Notes under the pieces: model-generated
Databases searched by the model: none
The model's input: the letters and a program-made list of their open reading frames with translations, nothing else
Told to the model about the DNA's origin: nothing
Part shown: in pieces, positions 16,331 to 24,447 of the stretch
Numbering within the stretch: position 1 is the stretch's first letter
Layout: each line of letters opens with the position of its first letter
NCBI RefSeq assembly: GCF_000746845.1
Contig: NZ_KN050846.1
Location: forward strand, 813,394 to 877,393
Reading direction: 5' to 3'
DNA: 64,000 nucleotides
DNA from: Altibacter lentus
GTDB taxonomy: Bacteria > Bacteroidota > Bacteroidia > Flavobacteriales > Flavobacteriaceae
Program-made: the position numbers and the translations under genes

Positions 16331-16459
16331 TTGACAGAAAATACGCCTGCTTTATTAACAATGGTTCTAAGTTATCAACAAAAACGCGGATTTACCGCGT
16401 CATTACTTGCATGGATGGATAATCCGATTAAATTTGTAGAGCAATTAATAGAAGTTTAA
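16331..16459 (+). CDS. Candidate small protein in frame with the fmt stop
   Basis: Directly after the fmt TGA (16301-16303), in the same frame, 51 sense codons run to TAA at 16457-16459. The translation looks like a genuine helical protein (TENTPALLTMVLSYQQKRG then ASLLAWMDNPIKFVEQLIE). Possible starts are TTG at 16331 (42 codons) or ATG at 16361 (32 codons); read-through of the TGA would add it to Fmt. It also contains the promoter of the HU gene. I do not recognise the sequence, and fmt is already full length without it. It could be a small gene or a remnant of a lost one. Confidence 0.4.
   Translation: MTENTPALLTMVLSYQQKRGFTASLLAWMDNPIKFVEQLIEV
16407..16436 (+). promoter_or_regulatory. 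Two-element promoter of the HU gene
   Basis: TTG at 16407-16409 and TAAATTTG at 16429-16436, separated by exactly 19 bases, fit the Bacteroidota housekeeping promoter. Transcription would start near 16441, giving a leader of about 45 bases before the HU ATG at 16488. A 6-bp hairpin (16384-16389/16395-16400) lies immediately upstream. Confidence 0.65.
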
Positions 16460-16487
16460 CCAACAATTTTAATTTAAACAGTAAACT

Positions 16488-16760
16488 ATGAACAAATCAG
16501 ATTTAATCGATGCAATGGCAGAAGATGCCGGAATCACAAAAGCAGCCGCTAAAAAAGCCTTAGAGTCTTTCCTAGGAAACGTTGAGAAGTCCCTAAAAAA
16601 AGGAAATAGAGTATCATTGGTAGGTTTCGGATCATGGTCAGTATCTAAAAGAGCTGCCAGAGACGGAAGAAACCCGCAAACTGGAAAAACTATCAGAATT
16701 GCAGCTAAGAAAGTAGTTAAATTCAAAGCAGGTTCTGAACTTGCAAATGCTGTAAACTAA
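16488..16760 (+). CDS. HU family DNA-binding protein
   Basis: A 90-residue nucleoid protein that bends and compacts DNA as a dimer. Typical HU features are MNKSDLIDAMAEDAG at the start, the VSLVGFGSWSV strand, and the DNA-binding arm with RNPQTGKTIRIAAKKVVKFKAG at about 63-84. The gene is monocistronic, with its own promoter at 16407-16436 and a terminator directly downstream, as expected for a highly expressed small protein. Confidence 0.95.
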   Translation: MNKSDLIDAMAEDAGITKAAAKKALESFLGNVEKSLKKGNRVSLVGFGSWSVSKRAARDGRNPQTGKTIRIAAKKVVKFKAGSELANAVN

Positions 16761-16784
16761 TTTAGATACCTCGTATCTATTTGA

Positions 16785-16820
16785 AAACCCTTTGCAACGA
16801 TGTTGCAGAGGGTTTTCTCT
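16785..16820 (+). terminator. Rho-independent terminator of the HU gene
   Basis: AACCCTTTGCAAC pairs with GTTGCAGAGGGTT across a GAT loop, with one mismatch, and is followed by TTTCTCTTTT on the plus strand, 25 bases after the HU stop codon. Confidence 0.85.
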
Positions 16821-16898
16821 TTTATATCCCATAGTTTCCGGGGCAGATGTTGTTTATTCAAAAATTAATACTTAGATTTAAATAACTAAAACCCAAAG

Positions 16899-17459
16899 AT
16901 GACATCGTTAAAACCAACCAAAGGAGTCCTTCTGGTGGCCGAACCTTCTATTATAGGAGACGTTTCGTTCAATCGTTCGGTGGTGCTTCTCGCCGAATAT
17001 AATGAATCCGGATCTGTAGGGTTTATATTAAACAAACCATTAGAGTATCGTCTAAAAGATTTTGTGCCCGAGGTGCAATCCAACCTAATGGTGTACAACG
17101 GCGGCCCTGTAGAACAGGACAACCTTTATTTCATTCATCGTATTCCGGAACTCATACCCGATAGTATTGAGATCTCCAACGGTATCTATTGGGGTGGTGA
17201 TTTCAACGCCATTATCGGGATGCTTCAAGAAGACAGGCTGAGTGAAGATCAAATTCGATTCTTTTTAGGATATTCCGGTTGGGACAGCAATCAGTTGGAG
17301 CAGGAGTTGGAAGTAAACAGTTGGGTAGTGGCCCCCAATAACTATAAAAATGATATTATTGGAAAATCGTACTCTAACTTCTGGAAAGAGAAAATGATAG
17401 AATTTGGAGGCGATTATGTGATATGGTCCAATGCCCCTGAAAATCCAATCTACAATTAG
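16899..17459 (+). CDS. YqgE/AlgH family protein
   Basis: A 186-residue protein of the YqgE (DUF179) family. Family-typical blocks are KGVLLVAEPSIIGDVSFNRS near the N-terminus, the GSVGFILNKPL turn at about residue 45, the YNGGPVEQDNLYFIH segment at 68-82 and FFLGYSGWDSNQLEQEL at about 126-142. The role is unsettled; the family was once tied to transcription of alginate genes. Its stop overlaps the stop of the convergent aminotransferase by four bases. Confidence 0.92.
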   Translation: MTSLKPTKGVLLVAEPSIIGDVSFNRSVVLLAEYNESGSVGFILNKPLEYRLKDFVPEVQSNLMVYNGGPVEQDNLYFIHRIPELIPDSIEISNGIYWGGDFNAIIGMLQEDRLSEDQIRFFLGYSGWDSNQLEQELEVNSWVVAPNNYKNDIIGKSYSNFWKEKMIEFGGDYVIWSNAPENPIYN

Positions 17460-18301
17460 CCGAGGCGTGCCTTCACATTAAGCTTCGCCAATAGGTCTTT
17501 TGCTACCGCTGAATTATATTCCTTTTTTCTGTATGCCGAAATAGACTGAATGCCCATAATGGTATTGGTGATAAAGATCTCATCGGCCTTTTGCAGTTCG
17601 AAGGGAGAAACGGAGGCTTCTTCAAGTATATAATCGGGTAATTGCCCTACAATAGCCATGATCTGTTTCCGAAGGATCCCATTGAGACAACCATCTTCCA
17701 AGGGCGGCGTTTTTATCTTATAACCACTCACCAGAAAAATATTCCCATTAAGGGCTTCCACTATCTGCTTTTTCTCGTTGAGGAGGAAACAATTGTCATA
17801 ATCATTTTCTGAAGCATAAATACTTCCTAATACATGAATGGTCTTAGCCGTGGTCTTTAGCGTAGACAGCAATCCTGAGGTGACATAGTGGTCTTTAAAC
17901 AATTCCACGGTGTAAGGTGCTTCGTTACGTGTGTAGAAAGGCTCCGCTAACACCTTAGCGACAATAAGATAATCCACGTCATGCGTAGCAGGCGCATACA
18001 TCCCTCCTGCCTTTCTCCATACCAGTAATTTCACGCGAAAGGCCGATCCCTGATTCTTTTGGGAGGCAACCGTTTTTTGGATCTCACTTTCCAAGAATTC
18101 CATGGTAAAGTCCATAGGTATTTCCATACGCAGGATACGCATAGACGCCATTAACCTAAAATAGTGATCTTCCCAAAAAAGGATCTTTCCGGCAGAGACC
18201 TTAATCGTTTCAAATACTGCATCGGCGTACTGCAAACCCCTATTAGAAGCAAGGGCATTGTTCTCGAAAGTATCGTTGATGATTCCGTTGAAATTGATCA
18301 T
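17456..18301 (-). CDS. Class IV PLP-dependent aminotransferase / aminodeoxychorismate lyase-like
   Basis: A 281-residue PLP enzyme of fold type IV. The N-terminal block NRGLQYADAVFETIKV (about 20-35) and the C-terminal ADEIFITNTIMGIQSI are typical of the family that includes branched-chain aminotransferases and PabC. The catalytic Lys is probably in the segment TLKTTAKTIHVLGSIYA. The size and the glycine-poor end fit 4-amino-4-deoxychorismate lyase, used in folate synthesis, somewhat better than IlvE, but the exact reaction cannot be settled. A promoter-like TATCTTTG lies at 18336-18343 on the minus strand. Confidence 0.82.
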   Translation of the reverse strand: MINFNGIINDTFENNALASNRGLQYADAVFETIKVSAGKILFWEDHYFRLMASMRILRMEIPMDFTMEFLESEIQKTVASQKNQGSAFRVKLLVWRKAGGMYAPATHDVDYLIVAKVLAEPFYTRNEAPYTVELFKDHYVTSGLLSTLKTTAKTIHVLGSIYASENDYDNCFLLNEKKQIVEALNGNIFLVSGYKIKTPPLEDGCLNGILRKQIMAIVGQLPDYILEEASVSPFELQKADEIFITNTIMGIQSISAYRKKEYNSAVAKDLLAKLNVKARLG

Positions 18302-18386
18302 AAAAAAAGCCGTTTCTTTAGTTTTGGAAACGGCGCAAAGATACTATTATTTATCCCGAACATAAAGTAAGGGTGCGATTGATCTG

Positions 18387-18773
18387 TTAAGCTGAACCTA
18401 ATATTTGTTTAAGATTGGAGATCATATTTTCCCATAGCATTTTCCCTTCTTCGATCTCATCTTCTTCCGCAAAGTCGGTGACCATCAAAGAAACATCTTT
18501 GGTGATCTCATCTACTTGAATGCGCAATTCAAAATAATAATCGGTTTCCTCATCGTCCACCCATTTGAACTTAATACGCTCACCACTTTTCTTTCCCAGC
18601 AAACGCGCTTTTTCTTCGCTGCCGGACCAGATAAAAGTGAAGTATTCACCTCTGGAATTTACATTATCTGCATACCACTCGCTCATGCCGGAAGGCGTTG
18701 AAATGTACTGGTATAAAAGAGAAGGTGAAACATGTATAGGAAACTCCATCTCGTATTTAATCTTGTCGTCCAT
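18387..18773 (-). CDS. START-like (SRPBCC) domain protein
   Basis: A 128-residue soluble protein with a Bet v1/START fold. It opens with a strand, then PSLLYQYISTPSGMSEWYADNV, the usual position of the ligand-cavity helices in AHSA1-like proteins, and ends in a long amphipathic helix (EGKMLWENMISNLKQIL). It is very acidic. Such proteins are common in flavobacteria and of unknown ligand. It reads toward the class IV aminotransferase on the same strand, about 85 bases upstream of it. Confidence 0.82.
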   Translation of the reverse strand: MDDKIKYEMEFPIHVSPSLLYQYISTPSGMSEWYADNVNSRGEYFTFIWSGSEEKARLLGKKSGERIKFKWVDDEETDYYFELRIQVDEITKDVSLMVTDFAEEDEIEEGKMLWENMISNLKQILGSA

Positions 18774-18876
18774 AGTTTTAGTTAGCTGCAGCCCAATATA
18801 TATATTTTAATTTTAACGGATAAATGAAAGCTACATTTTTTTATTGAAATGAAGATTAAAAAAATGAAACTAATCT

Positions 18877-18906
18877 TTGCGACCCATGAATTTGTTTCTA
18901 TCTTTG
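18877..18906 (+). promoter_or_regulatory. Two-element promoter of tRNA-Met
   Basis: TTG at 18877-18879 and a perfect TATCTTTG at 18899-18906 are spaced by exactly 19 bases. The expected transcription start (about 18911) lies ten bases before the mature tRNA. Confidence 0.8.
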
Positions 18907-18920
18907 CCGTCGCAAAATAC

Positions 18921-18994
18921 GGCGAGGTAGCTCAGGTGGTTAGAGCGTCGGATTCATAACCCGGAGGTCACGAGTTCAAGTCTCGTTCTCGCTA
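18921..18994 (+). tRNA. tRNA-Met (anticodon CAT)
   Basis: A 74-base cloverleaf can be folded. The acceptor stem pairs GGCGAGG with TCTCGCT (G·U at both ends). The D arm is GCTC-AGGTGGTTA-GAGC, the anticodon loop is TTCATAA with anticodon CAT, and the T arm is ACGAG-TTCAAGT-CTCGT. The CCA end is not encoded. The anticodon stem has one A·C mismatch next to the loop. The D arm and first acceptor pair fit an elongator rather than an initiator tRNA, although CAT alone does not exclude a lysidine-modified tRNA-Ile. Confidence 0.93.
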
Positions 18995-18995
18995 C

Positions 18996-19026
18996 TAAAA
19001 ACCCTTCCGTTTGGAAGGGTTTTTTT
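18996..19026. terminator. Terminator shared by tRNA-Met and hisS
   Basis: AAACCCTTCC and GGAAGGGTTT form a perfect stem around a GTTT loop, followed by a T run on the plus strand and preceded by an A run. It lies between the tRNA and the convergent hisS gene. Confidence 0.9.
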
Positions 19027-20395
19027 ATTTTAAGGCGTTTAAAAGTGCATCTAAGTTAAGTTGATCCTGATCCCCGGACTTCATATTCTTGAGCGTATAC
19101 TGGCCATCCTCCATTTCCTTTTCACCTGCCAAGACCACAAACGGAATATCCCGCTTGTCTGCATACCCCATTTGCTTGCCCATTTTTGCCGCATCAGGAT
19201 ACAACTCGGCGCTAATACCTTGTTGCCTGAGTCGGGTGACAGCTTTTAATGCGTACCGTGCTTCTGCTTCTCCAAAGTTGATGAAGAGCACCCTGCTGCC
19301 TTCCGCAACCGTTTCGGGAAACAGGTTTAATTCTTCCATCACAAGATAAATACGATCCAGGCCAAAGGAAATGCCCACGCCGCTTACATTTGGCAGACCG
19401 AAGATACCTGTAAGATCATCATAACGCCCGCCGCCGCCTATACTTCCCATATTCACACCTTCGGGAGCGGCTACTTCAAAGATCGCTCCGGTATAATAGT
19501 TGAGTCCGCGTGCAAGGGTGACATCGATCTCCAAATTTGCCGTTTGAAGCCCTATTTCTGAAATTGTAGACACGATGAATTCCAGTTCTGAAACTCCTTT
19601 TTTACCTGTTTCTGAAGTCTTTAAAAGTTCGCTTAGCAGCGTTAGTTTTTCTGAAGCATTCCCTTTGGCTTCAAATAGCGGTTGTACTTTTTGTATGGCT
19701 GTTTCAGAAATACCTTTGCCTCGCATTTCGGTCTTCACTCCCTCCTCGCCTATCTTGTCCAGTTTGTCCAAAGCCACGGTAAAATCGATGAGCTTATCGG
19801 TTTCCCCGATTACTTCAGCAATACCGCTTAATATCTTTCGGTTGTTCAGTTTAATGGTTACTCCGTCCAACTTCAGCTTAGCGAACACCGCATCGTACAG
19901 TTGCACAAATTCCACTTCCTGCCATAGAGAATCACTGCCCACTACGTCGGCATCACACTGATAAAACTCTCGGAAGCGTCCTTTTTGAGGGCGGTCTGCG
20001 CGCCATACCGGCTGGATCTGATACCGTTTAAAGGGAAAGGTGATCTCGTTTTGATGTTGCACCACATAACGCGCAAACGGAACAGTAAGGTCGTAACGAA
20101 GTGCTTTTTCGGAGATACGTTGTGTTATTTTACCACTGTCTTTTTCAGCATATAAAGTATCATCAACTTTTGAAAGAAAATCACCGCTATTCAAGATCTT
20201 GAAGATCAACCGGTCACCTTCTTCTCCATATTTACCCATAAGTGTTTCGCTGTTCTCGAACGAAGGTGTTTCAATAGGCTGAAAACCAAAGCGTGTAAAA
20301 CTCGCTTTTATGGTATCGATGATATAATTGCGTTTTACAACTTCTTGAGGAGAAAAATCTCGGGTTCCTTTGGGAATGGAGGGCTTTTTTGACAC
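19025..20395 (-). CDS. hisS: Histidyl-tRNA synthetase
   Basis: A 456-residue class II aminoacyl-tRNA synthetase. Motif 1 region [10 protein letters not shown] stands near the N-terminus. Motif 2 is [13 protein letters not shown], and the histidine-specific blocks are [15 protein letters not shown] and [11 protein letters not shown]. Motif 3 is [14 protein letters not shown], and a C-terminal anticodon-binding domain begins near residue 360. Length is normal. Its stop lies against the terminator shared with tRNA-Met. Confidence 0.96.
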   Translation of the reverse strand: MSKKPSIPKGTRDFSPQEVVKRNYIIDTIKASFTRFGFQPIETPSFENSETLMGKYGEEGDRLIFKILNSGDFLSKVDDTLYAEKDSGKITQRISEKALRYDLTVPFARYVVQHQNEITFPFKRYQIQPVWRADRPQKGRFREFYQCDADVVGSDSLWQEVEFVQLYDAVFAKLKLDGVTIKLNNRKILSGIAEVIGETDKLIDFTVALDKLDKIGEEGVKTEMRGKGISETAIQKVQPLFEAKGNASEKLTLLSELLKTSETGKKGVSELEFIVSTISEIGLQTANLEIDVTLARGLNYYTGAIFEVAAPEGVNMGSIGGGGRYDDLTGIFGLPNVSGVGISFGLDRIYLVMEELNLFPETVAEGSRVLFINFGEAEARYALKAVTRLRQQGISAELYPDAAKMGKQMGYADKRDIPFVVLAGEKEMEDGQYTLKNMKSGDQDQLNLDALLNALK

Positions 20396-20424
20396 GGTGA
20401 TTGGATTGTTGGATTTTTAAGTCT

Positions 20425-20473
20425 TAAACCATCGACTGCACTTCAGCAAGCTGAGTATGACATACGGTTTAAT
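20425..20473. repeat. Possible REP-like palindromic sequence
   Basis: TTAAACC at 20425-20431 and GGTTTAA at 20467-20473 are inverted copies flanking TCGACTGCACTTCAGC-AAGCTGAG-TATGACAT. The inner part resembles intergenic repeats of the form TCGACTGCGCTCAGTATGACA that I recall from Bacteroidota genomes. It lies in the 166-base gap between divergent hisS and the permease gene. Only one copy is visible in the window. Confidence 0.35.
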
Positions 20474-20561
20474 TTTACTCTCTGCAAATATCTTAAAATA
20501 TTGGGGAAATTGTAACTTTATAGACATATTATAGTCTAACGAAATACCAAACCACTTCTTT

Positions 20562-21803
20562 ATGTTTTCACTCTTTCGGGAAAATGTTCGTATCGCTCTC
20601 GATTCGATTAAAAGTCAGATGCTTAGAACGGTCCTGACCATCGTAATCATTGCAATTGGAATTTTTGCATTGGTAGGAATCTTAAGCTTAGTGAAAGCCT
20701 TAGAGAACACCATTTCCAACGATTTTGCTTCGATGGGAGCCAATACCTTCAACATTCAACAATACGAATTCAATGTACAGCGCGGAGGGAGCGGCGAAAG
20801 AGAAAAGATCAATCCTATTATTAGTTATGACAACATCCGGGAGTTTATAGATGTATACGATTTTCCCTATTCTCAAACATCGGTGAGCTTTCGAGGTACC
20901 GGTTCGGCTGAGGTGAAATTTGAGAGTGAGAAGACAGATCCCGAAGTACAGGTGTATGGGGTGAACGAGAATTATTTGGAGAATACAGGTACAAAAGTTG
21001 ATCGCGGACGTGCATTCACCTTTTTTGATATTCAGAACAATAATAAGGTGTGTCTAATAGGGTCTGATTTTGTCAAGAGTATTTTCAAAAATGACGATCC
21101 ACTCAACAAGACCATTAGTATTCGCGGCGTAAAGTTCAAGGTCGTGGGAATTTTGGAATCGAAAGGCTCCACCTTCGGAAACAACCAAGATCTTAAAGTA
21201 CTGATCCCCATACAGGTCGCTCGCGGCATATTTACCGACCCTAATATTAATTACACCATTAGTGTCATGGTTCAGGATAAAGAAATGATGCAGGGAGCTC
21301 AAGATGCAGCCATTGTATCGTTCCGAAATGTAAGAGGATTGAACCCTGTGGAGGAGAATAACTTTGGAATTGAACGCAGTGACGACCTCATAAATCGTAT
21401 TGGACAGATCACAGGAGTTCTGGAAATATCGGCGTGGATCATTAGCATCATCACCATTCTGGGATCTTCCATCGCTCTTATGAACATCATGTTGGTTTCG
21501 GTCACCGAACGCACACGCGAGATCGGGGTACGAAAAGCGATGGGAGCCAAAAGTTCTACCATCTCTACCCAGTTCTTTATGGAAACCATCGTTATTGGTC
21601 AGTTTGGCAGTATTCTTGGCATTTTGCTGGGTGTTATTGCCGGTTTCTTGATCTCCAACATTTTTGAGTTCGATTATTCTTTGCCGTGGGCAGCCATGCT
21701 CTGGGCGACATTGATCACCTTTTTGGTGGCAGTGATCGCAGGCTCCTACCCTGCTGCAAAGGCAGCTAAACTGGATCCTATAGAAAGTTTACGCTACGAA
21801 TAG
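20562..21803 (+). CDS. MacB/FtsX-type ABC transporter permease
   Basis: A 413-residue membrane protein with the MacB architecture: one N-terminal helix (about 21-45), a large periplasmic domain (about 50-280), and three C-terminal helices within an FtsX domain. The conserved cytosolic segment TERTREIGVRKAMGAK (about 310-325) is the hallmark of the family and couples to an ATPase. No ATP-binding gene is adjacent, so its partner is elsewhere. Such permeases handle mechanotransmission, lipoprotein or peptide export rather than classical uptake. A -7-like TAACTTTA lies at 20514-20521. Confidence 0.9.
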   Translation: MFSLFRENVRIALDSIKSQMLRTVLTIVIIAIGIFALVGILSLVKALENTISNDFASMGANTFNIQQYEFNVQRGGSGEREKINPIISYDNIREFIDVYDFPYSQTSVSFRGTGSAEVKFESEKTDPEVQVYGVNENYLENTGTKVDRGRAFTFFDIQNNNKVCLIGSDFVKSIFKNDDPLNKTISIRGVKFKVVGILESKGSTFGNNQDLKVLIPIQVARGIFTDPNINYTISVMVQDKEMMQGAQDAAIVSFRNVRGLNPVEENNFGIERSDDLINRIGQITGVLEISAWIISIITILGSSIALMNIMLVSVTERTREIGVRKAMGAKSSTISTQFFMETIVIGQFGSILGILLGVIAGFLISNIFEFDYSLPWAAMLWATLITFLVAVIAGSYPAAKAAKLDPIESLRYE

Positions 21804-21862
21804 TCATAACACCTAGCATACAGCAGCAGCTTTGGCAGATCTACGACAATATTCTATTTATT

Positions 21863-22336
21863 CTATTGCTGAAGTAATTTACTGAAGAACGAGAAGAGTT
21901 CTCCTTTGGTAATGACCGATCCTTGCCGGATCAATTCAAAGATATCCATGTGCTTGTCATCTGAATATTCCTTTGAGGCCTGAAGGAACTCTACGGTATC
22001 TGAAGCATAGTTCTGTTGGAGCCATCGGTAGCCTTCGGCTGTCGTAATATCTTTGGTCGTATCGGTTACCTTCACAACTATCAACCGCATCTTCTCTGCT
22101 TCCAATTTAAAGAGGAACAGTTGCTGAGGCGATATATTCTCCAGATATTTTGCTTTAGACAGCACTCCTTCCCAGATAAGATCGCTAAAAACATCCAGTT
22201 CCTGTTCGGCTACTTCTGGCTGCTTCGCTTTGATAGAGGTCCATTCTTCGGCCGTGATAGATTGTGTGGCCAAGAAATTGATAAATTCGGAGTGCAATGC
22301 TTCAAACTGCTCTTTTGTAAGTCGGGTATATTTCAT
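21863..22336 (-). CDS. Small conserved protein (possibly DUF6495)
   Basis: A 157-residue cytosolic, mostly helical and acidic protein. Its N-terminus (MKYTRLTKEQFEALHSEFIN) matches a flavobacterial family I remember as DUF6495, but this is from memory only. It has no obvious catalytic motif or membrane segment. It follows the ribosomal-protein operon on the same strand, beyond a terminator, and its ATG overlaps that terminator region. Homologues may have been misnamed after the nearby hisS. Confidence 0.7.
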   Translation of the reverse strand: MKYTRLTKEQFEALHSEFINFLATQSITAEEWTSIKAKQPEVAEQELDVFSDLIWEGVLSKAKYLENISPQQLFLFKLEAEKMRLIVVKVTDTTKDITTAEGYRWLQQNYASDTVEFLQASKEYSDDKHMDIFELIRQGSVITKGELFSFFSKLLQQ

Positions 22337-22346
22337 GAGATGTAAT

Positions 22347-22384
22347 AAAAAAACCCTCCGAAGCTTTCACAGGGAGGGTTTTAT
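22347..22384 (-). terminator. Terminator of the rpsF-rpsR-rplI operon
   Basis: AACCCTCC (22352-22359) pairs with GGAGGGTT (22373-22380); on the minus strand it ends in a run of T. It lies 18 bases after the rplI stop. Confidence 0.85.
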
Positions 22385-22401
22385 ATGTTCTGGTCAAAAA
22401 A

Positions 22402-22854
22402 TTACTTTGCTTCCGCTACTACGTCGAATGTGAAATTCGAGATCACATCTCTGTGGAAACGAATTGTGGCTTCGTATTGACCGGTACGCTTAATACTACC
22501 ACCCAATATAGAAATGTATTTCTTTTCGATAGAAACACCTTCTTTTTCCAAAGCTTCCGCTAGGTCGGCATTGGTAACAGATCCAAACAATTTGTCACCT
22601 TCTCCGGCTTTAGCCGTCATTTTGATTTCAAGACCGTTTAATTTATTAGCCTCTTTTTGAGCATCTTCGATGATCTTCTTTTCTTTGTAAGCACGTTGCT
22701 TTAACGTCTCTGCCAACACTTTCTTTGCAGAAGGAGTTGCCAACACAGCGTGCCCGTTAGGAATCAAGAAGTTTCTTCCGTATCCACTCTTTACAGTCAC
22801 TACATCGTCTGCAAATCCTAGGTTCTCTACGTCGTTCTTTAATATAAGTTCCAT
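22402..22854 (-). CDS. rplI: 50S ribosomal protein L9
   Basis: A 150-residue protein of the large ribosomal subunit. The N-terminal domain has MELILKNDVENLGFADDVV and the GYGRNFLIPNGHAV motif that binds 23S rRNA; a long helix links it to the C-terminal domain (KLFGSVTNADLAEAL). It is the third gene of the rpsF-rpsR-rplI operon, an order shared with many bacteria, with only 15 bases separating it from rpsR. Confidence 0.97.
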   Translation of the reverse strand: MELILKNDVENLGFADDVVTVKSGYGRNFLIPNGHAVLATPSAKKVLAETLKQRAYKEKKIIEDAQKEANKLNGLEIKMTAKAGEGDKLFGSVTNADLAEALEKEGVSIEKKYISILGGSIKRTGQYEATIRFHRDVISNFTFDVVAEAK

Positions 22855-22869
22855 AATCCTATCTGCTTT

Positions 22870-23166
22870 TTATTTTAATAAATCGGCCACATAAGGCATC
22901 AATGCCAAATGACGAGCTCTCTTAACGGCAACAGCTACTTTACGTTGGTATTTCAACGATGTTCCTGTTAATCGTCTTGGTAAGATCTTTCCTTGTTCGT
23001 TCACAAACTTCAATAAGAAATCCGGATCTTTATAATCCACATACTTAATACCAGACTTTTTAAAACGGCAGTATTTCTTAGCTTTTGACGTCTCGATGTT
23101 CAACGGAGTAAGGTATCTAATCTCTCCGTCCTTTTTTCCTTTTGCTTGTTGTTGTAAAGTTGCCAT
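22870..23166 (-). CDS. rpsR: 30S ribosomal protein S18
   Basis: A 98-residue basic protein of the small subunit. The core has [20 protein letters not shown], then [20 protein letters not shown], the S18 signature. It has an N-terminal extension of about 20 residues relative to the shortest bacterial forms. S18 pairs with S6 on the ribosome platform, consistent with its place two bases after rpsF. Confidence 0.97.
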   Translation of the reverse strand: MATLQQQAKGKKDGEIRYLTPLNIETSKAKKYCRFKKSGIKYVDYKDPDFLLKFVNEQGKILPRRLTGTSLKYQRKVAVAVKRARHLALMPYVADLLK

Positions 23167-23168
23167 GA

Positions 23169-23507
23169 TTATGCGGTTTGTTTGTTACGGTTTCTTCTTT
23201 TCTCTGCCCAAGCGATCGCATGCTTGTCTAAAGTAACGGTAAGATAACGCATGATACGTTCATCTCTTCTAAACTCAACCTCTAAATCGTTGATAGCGTC
23301 ACCGGGAGCGGTGTACTCGAACAAATGGTAAAAACCACTTTTTTTGTGTTGAATTGCGTAGGCTAATTTCTTTAACCCCCAATTCTCTTTTGATATCATC
23401 TTAGCACCTTTAGAAACAAGAATATCTTCGTATTTCTTAACTGTTTCCTTTATCTGTTCTTCAGATAAAACGGGATTTAAGATGAAAACAGTTTCATAAT
23501 GATTCAT
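23169..23507 (-). CDS. rpsF: 30S ribosomal protein S6
   Basis: A 112-residue protein with the S6 ferredoxin-like fold: [18 protein letters not shown] at the start, then [23 protein letters not shown]. It is the first gene of the operon with rpsR and rplI. A strong two-element promoter lies at 23563-23592 on the minus strand. The leader contains an imperfect hairpin (23536-23562), possibly used in control, although its upper part overlaps the expected transcription start. Confidence 0.97.
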   Translation of the reverse strand: MNHYETVFILNPVLSEEQIKETVKKYEDILVSKGAKMISKENWGLKKLAYAIQHKKSGFYHLFEYTAPGDAINDLEVEFRRDERIMRYLTVTLDKHAIAWAEKRRNRNKQTA

Positions 23508-23562
23508 AAAAAATCGTACTTAAAAATTATTTATACACTCATGGCGCTTTGCCAAGAGCGTG

Positions 23563-23592
23563 CAAAAATACTACATTAATTCTAATTTTCAA
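23563..23592 (-). promoter_or_regulatory. Two-element promoter of the rpsF operon
   Basis: On the minus strand, TTTG (ending at 23590) and TATTTTTG (23570 to 23563) are separated by 19 bases, matching the Bacteroidota consensus. The start of transcription would be near 23558. Confidence 0.7.
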
Positions 23593-23733
23593 ACCCTTAT
23601 TAAAATACTTTCAAAACATGGTTCTTTTCCTACAAAAAAAGATAAAGTGTGTAATTTTTACGACAAATGTTAAAAAAACTTGCCATTCATCGATTTTTTA
23701 CTTATAATTGCTGTATTATTAAACTAGCTAACA

Positions 23734-24447
23734 GTGGATAAACCAATACTTAAATGTGCTATTGTAGACGACTCTACGTTGCAACGACTTTCCATCGTCA
23801 AACTTATTGAAAACCATCCTTCTCTAAATTTGGTAGCCGAATATAACAATGCTATTGAAGCGAAAATGGGTTTGGCCACTACCGAGATCGATCTTATCTT
23901 TCTGGATATAGAAATGCCCATTCTATCCGGTTTTGACCTTTTAGATGACCTTACCCATAAACCACAGATCATCTTTGTGACCGGGAAGACGAAATATGCT
24001 TTTAAAGCTTTCGATTACGATGCTGTTGATTACCTCCGGAAACCGATCTCCAAAGAACGTTTCCTGAATGCTGTTCACAAAGCTATTACTAACTACAAGC
24101 TTAAGAACGACGACGGCTTTGACGAAGAAGACTTTATTTTTGTGAAGAGCAACCTTAAAAAACGGAAGGTGTTTCTCAACGAACTCCGCTATATCGAGGC
24201 CTTGGGTGATTATGTAAAATTGGTCACCGAGCACGATGCTCTTGTGGTTCTTTCTACCATGAAAGCCTTCGAATCCTTATTGCCGGAGGATCGGTTCTTA
24301 CGTATCCATAAATCTTATATTGTTAATTTGGACAAGGTAGAACGCTACAACAGTAAGGTGATCGAGCTGGATAAAGAGCAATTGCCACTTAGTAGAAACC
24401 GTAAAGCAGACCTAGTGGAGGCGCTTGCCGCCAGCATCCGATCTTAA
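23734..24447 (+). CDS. LytTR family response regulator
   Basis: A 237-residue two-component regulator. The receiver domain has the acidic pair DD at 12-13, phosphoacceptor Asp58 in IFLDIEMP, and Lys in YLRKPIS near 107. A C-terminal LytTR DNA-binding domain follows (about 135-235, with YIEALGDYVKLVT and the RIHKSYIVNLDKV block). The start is GTG at 23734. No histidine kinase is adjacent, so it is an orphan here. A promoter-like TTG-N20-TATAATTG lies about 40 bases upstream. Its stop overlaps that of convergent priA by four bases. Confidence 0.93.
   Translation: MDKPILKCAIVDDSTLQRLSIVKLIENHPSLNLVAEYNNAIEAKMGLATTEIDLIFLDIEMPILSGFDLLDDLTHKPQIIFVTGKTKYAFKAFDYDAVDYLRKPISKERFLNAVHKAITNYKLKNDDGFDEEDFIFVKSNLKKRKVFLNELRYIEALGDYVKLVTEHDALVVLSTMKAFESLLPEDRFLRIHKSYIVNLDKVERYNSKVIELDKEQLPLSRNRKADLVEALAASIRS

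Noticed and set aside
16372-16380. DnaA-box-like TTATCAACA upstream of HU
   Set aside because: Single imperfect copy, with no cluster of boxes or AT-rich unwinding region; not an origin.
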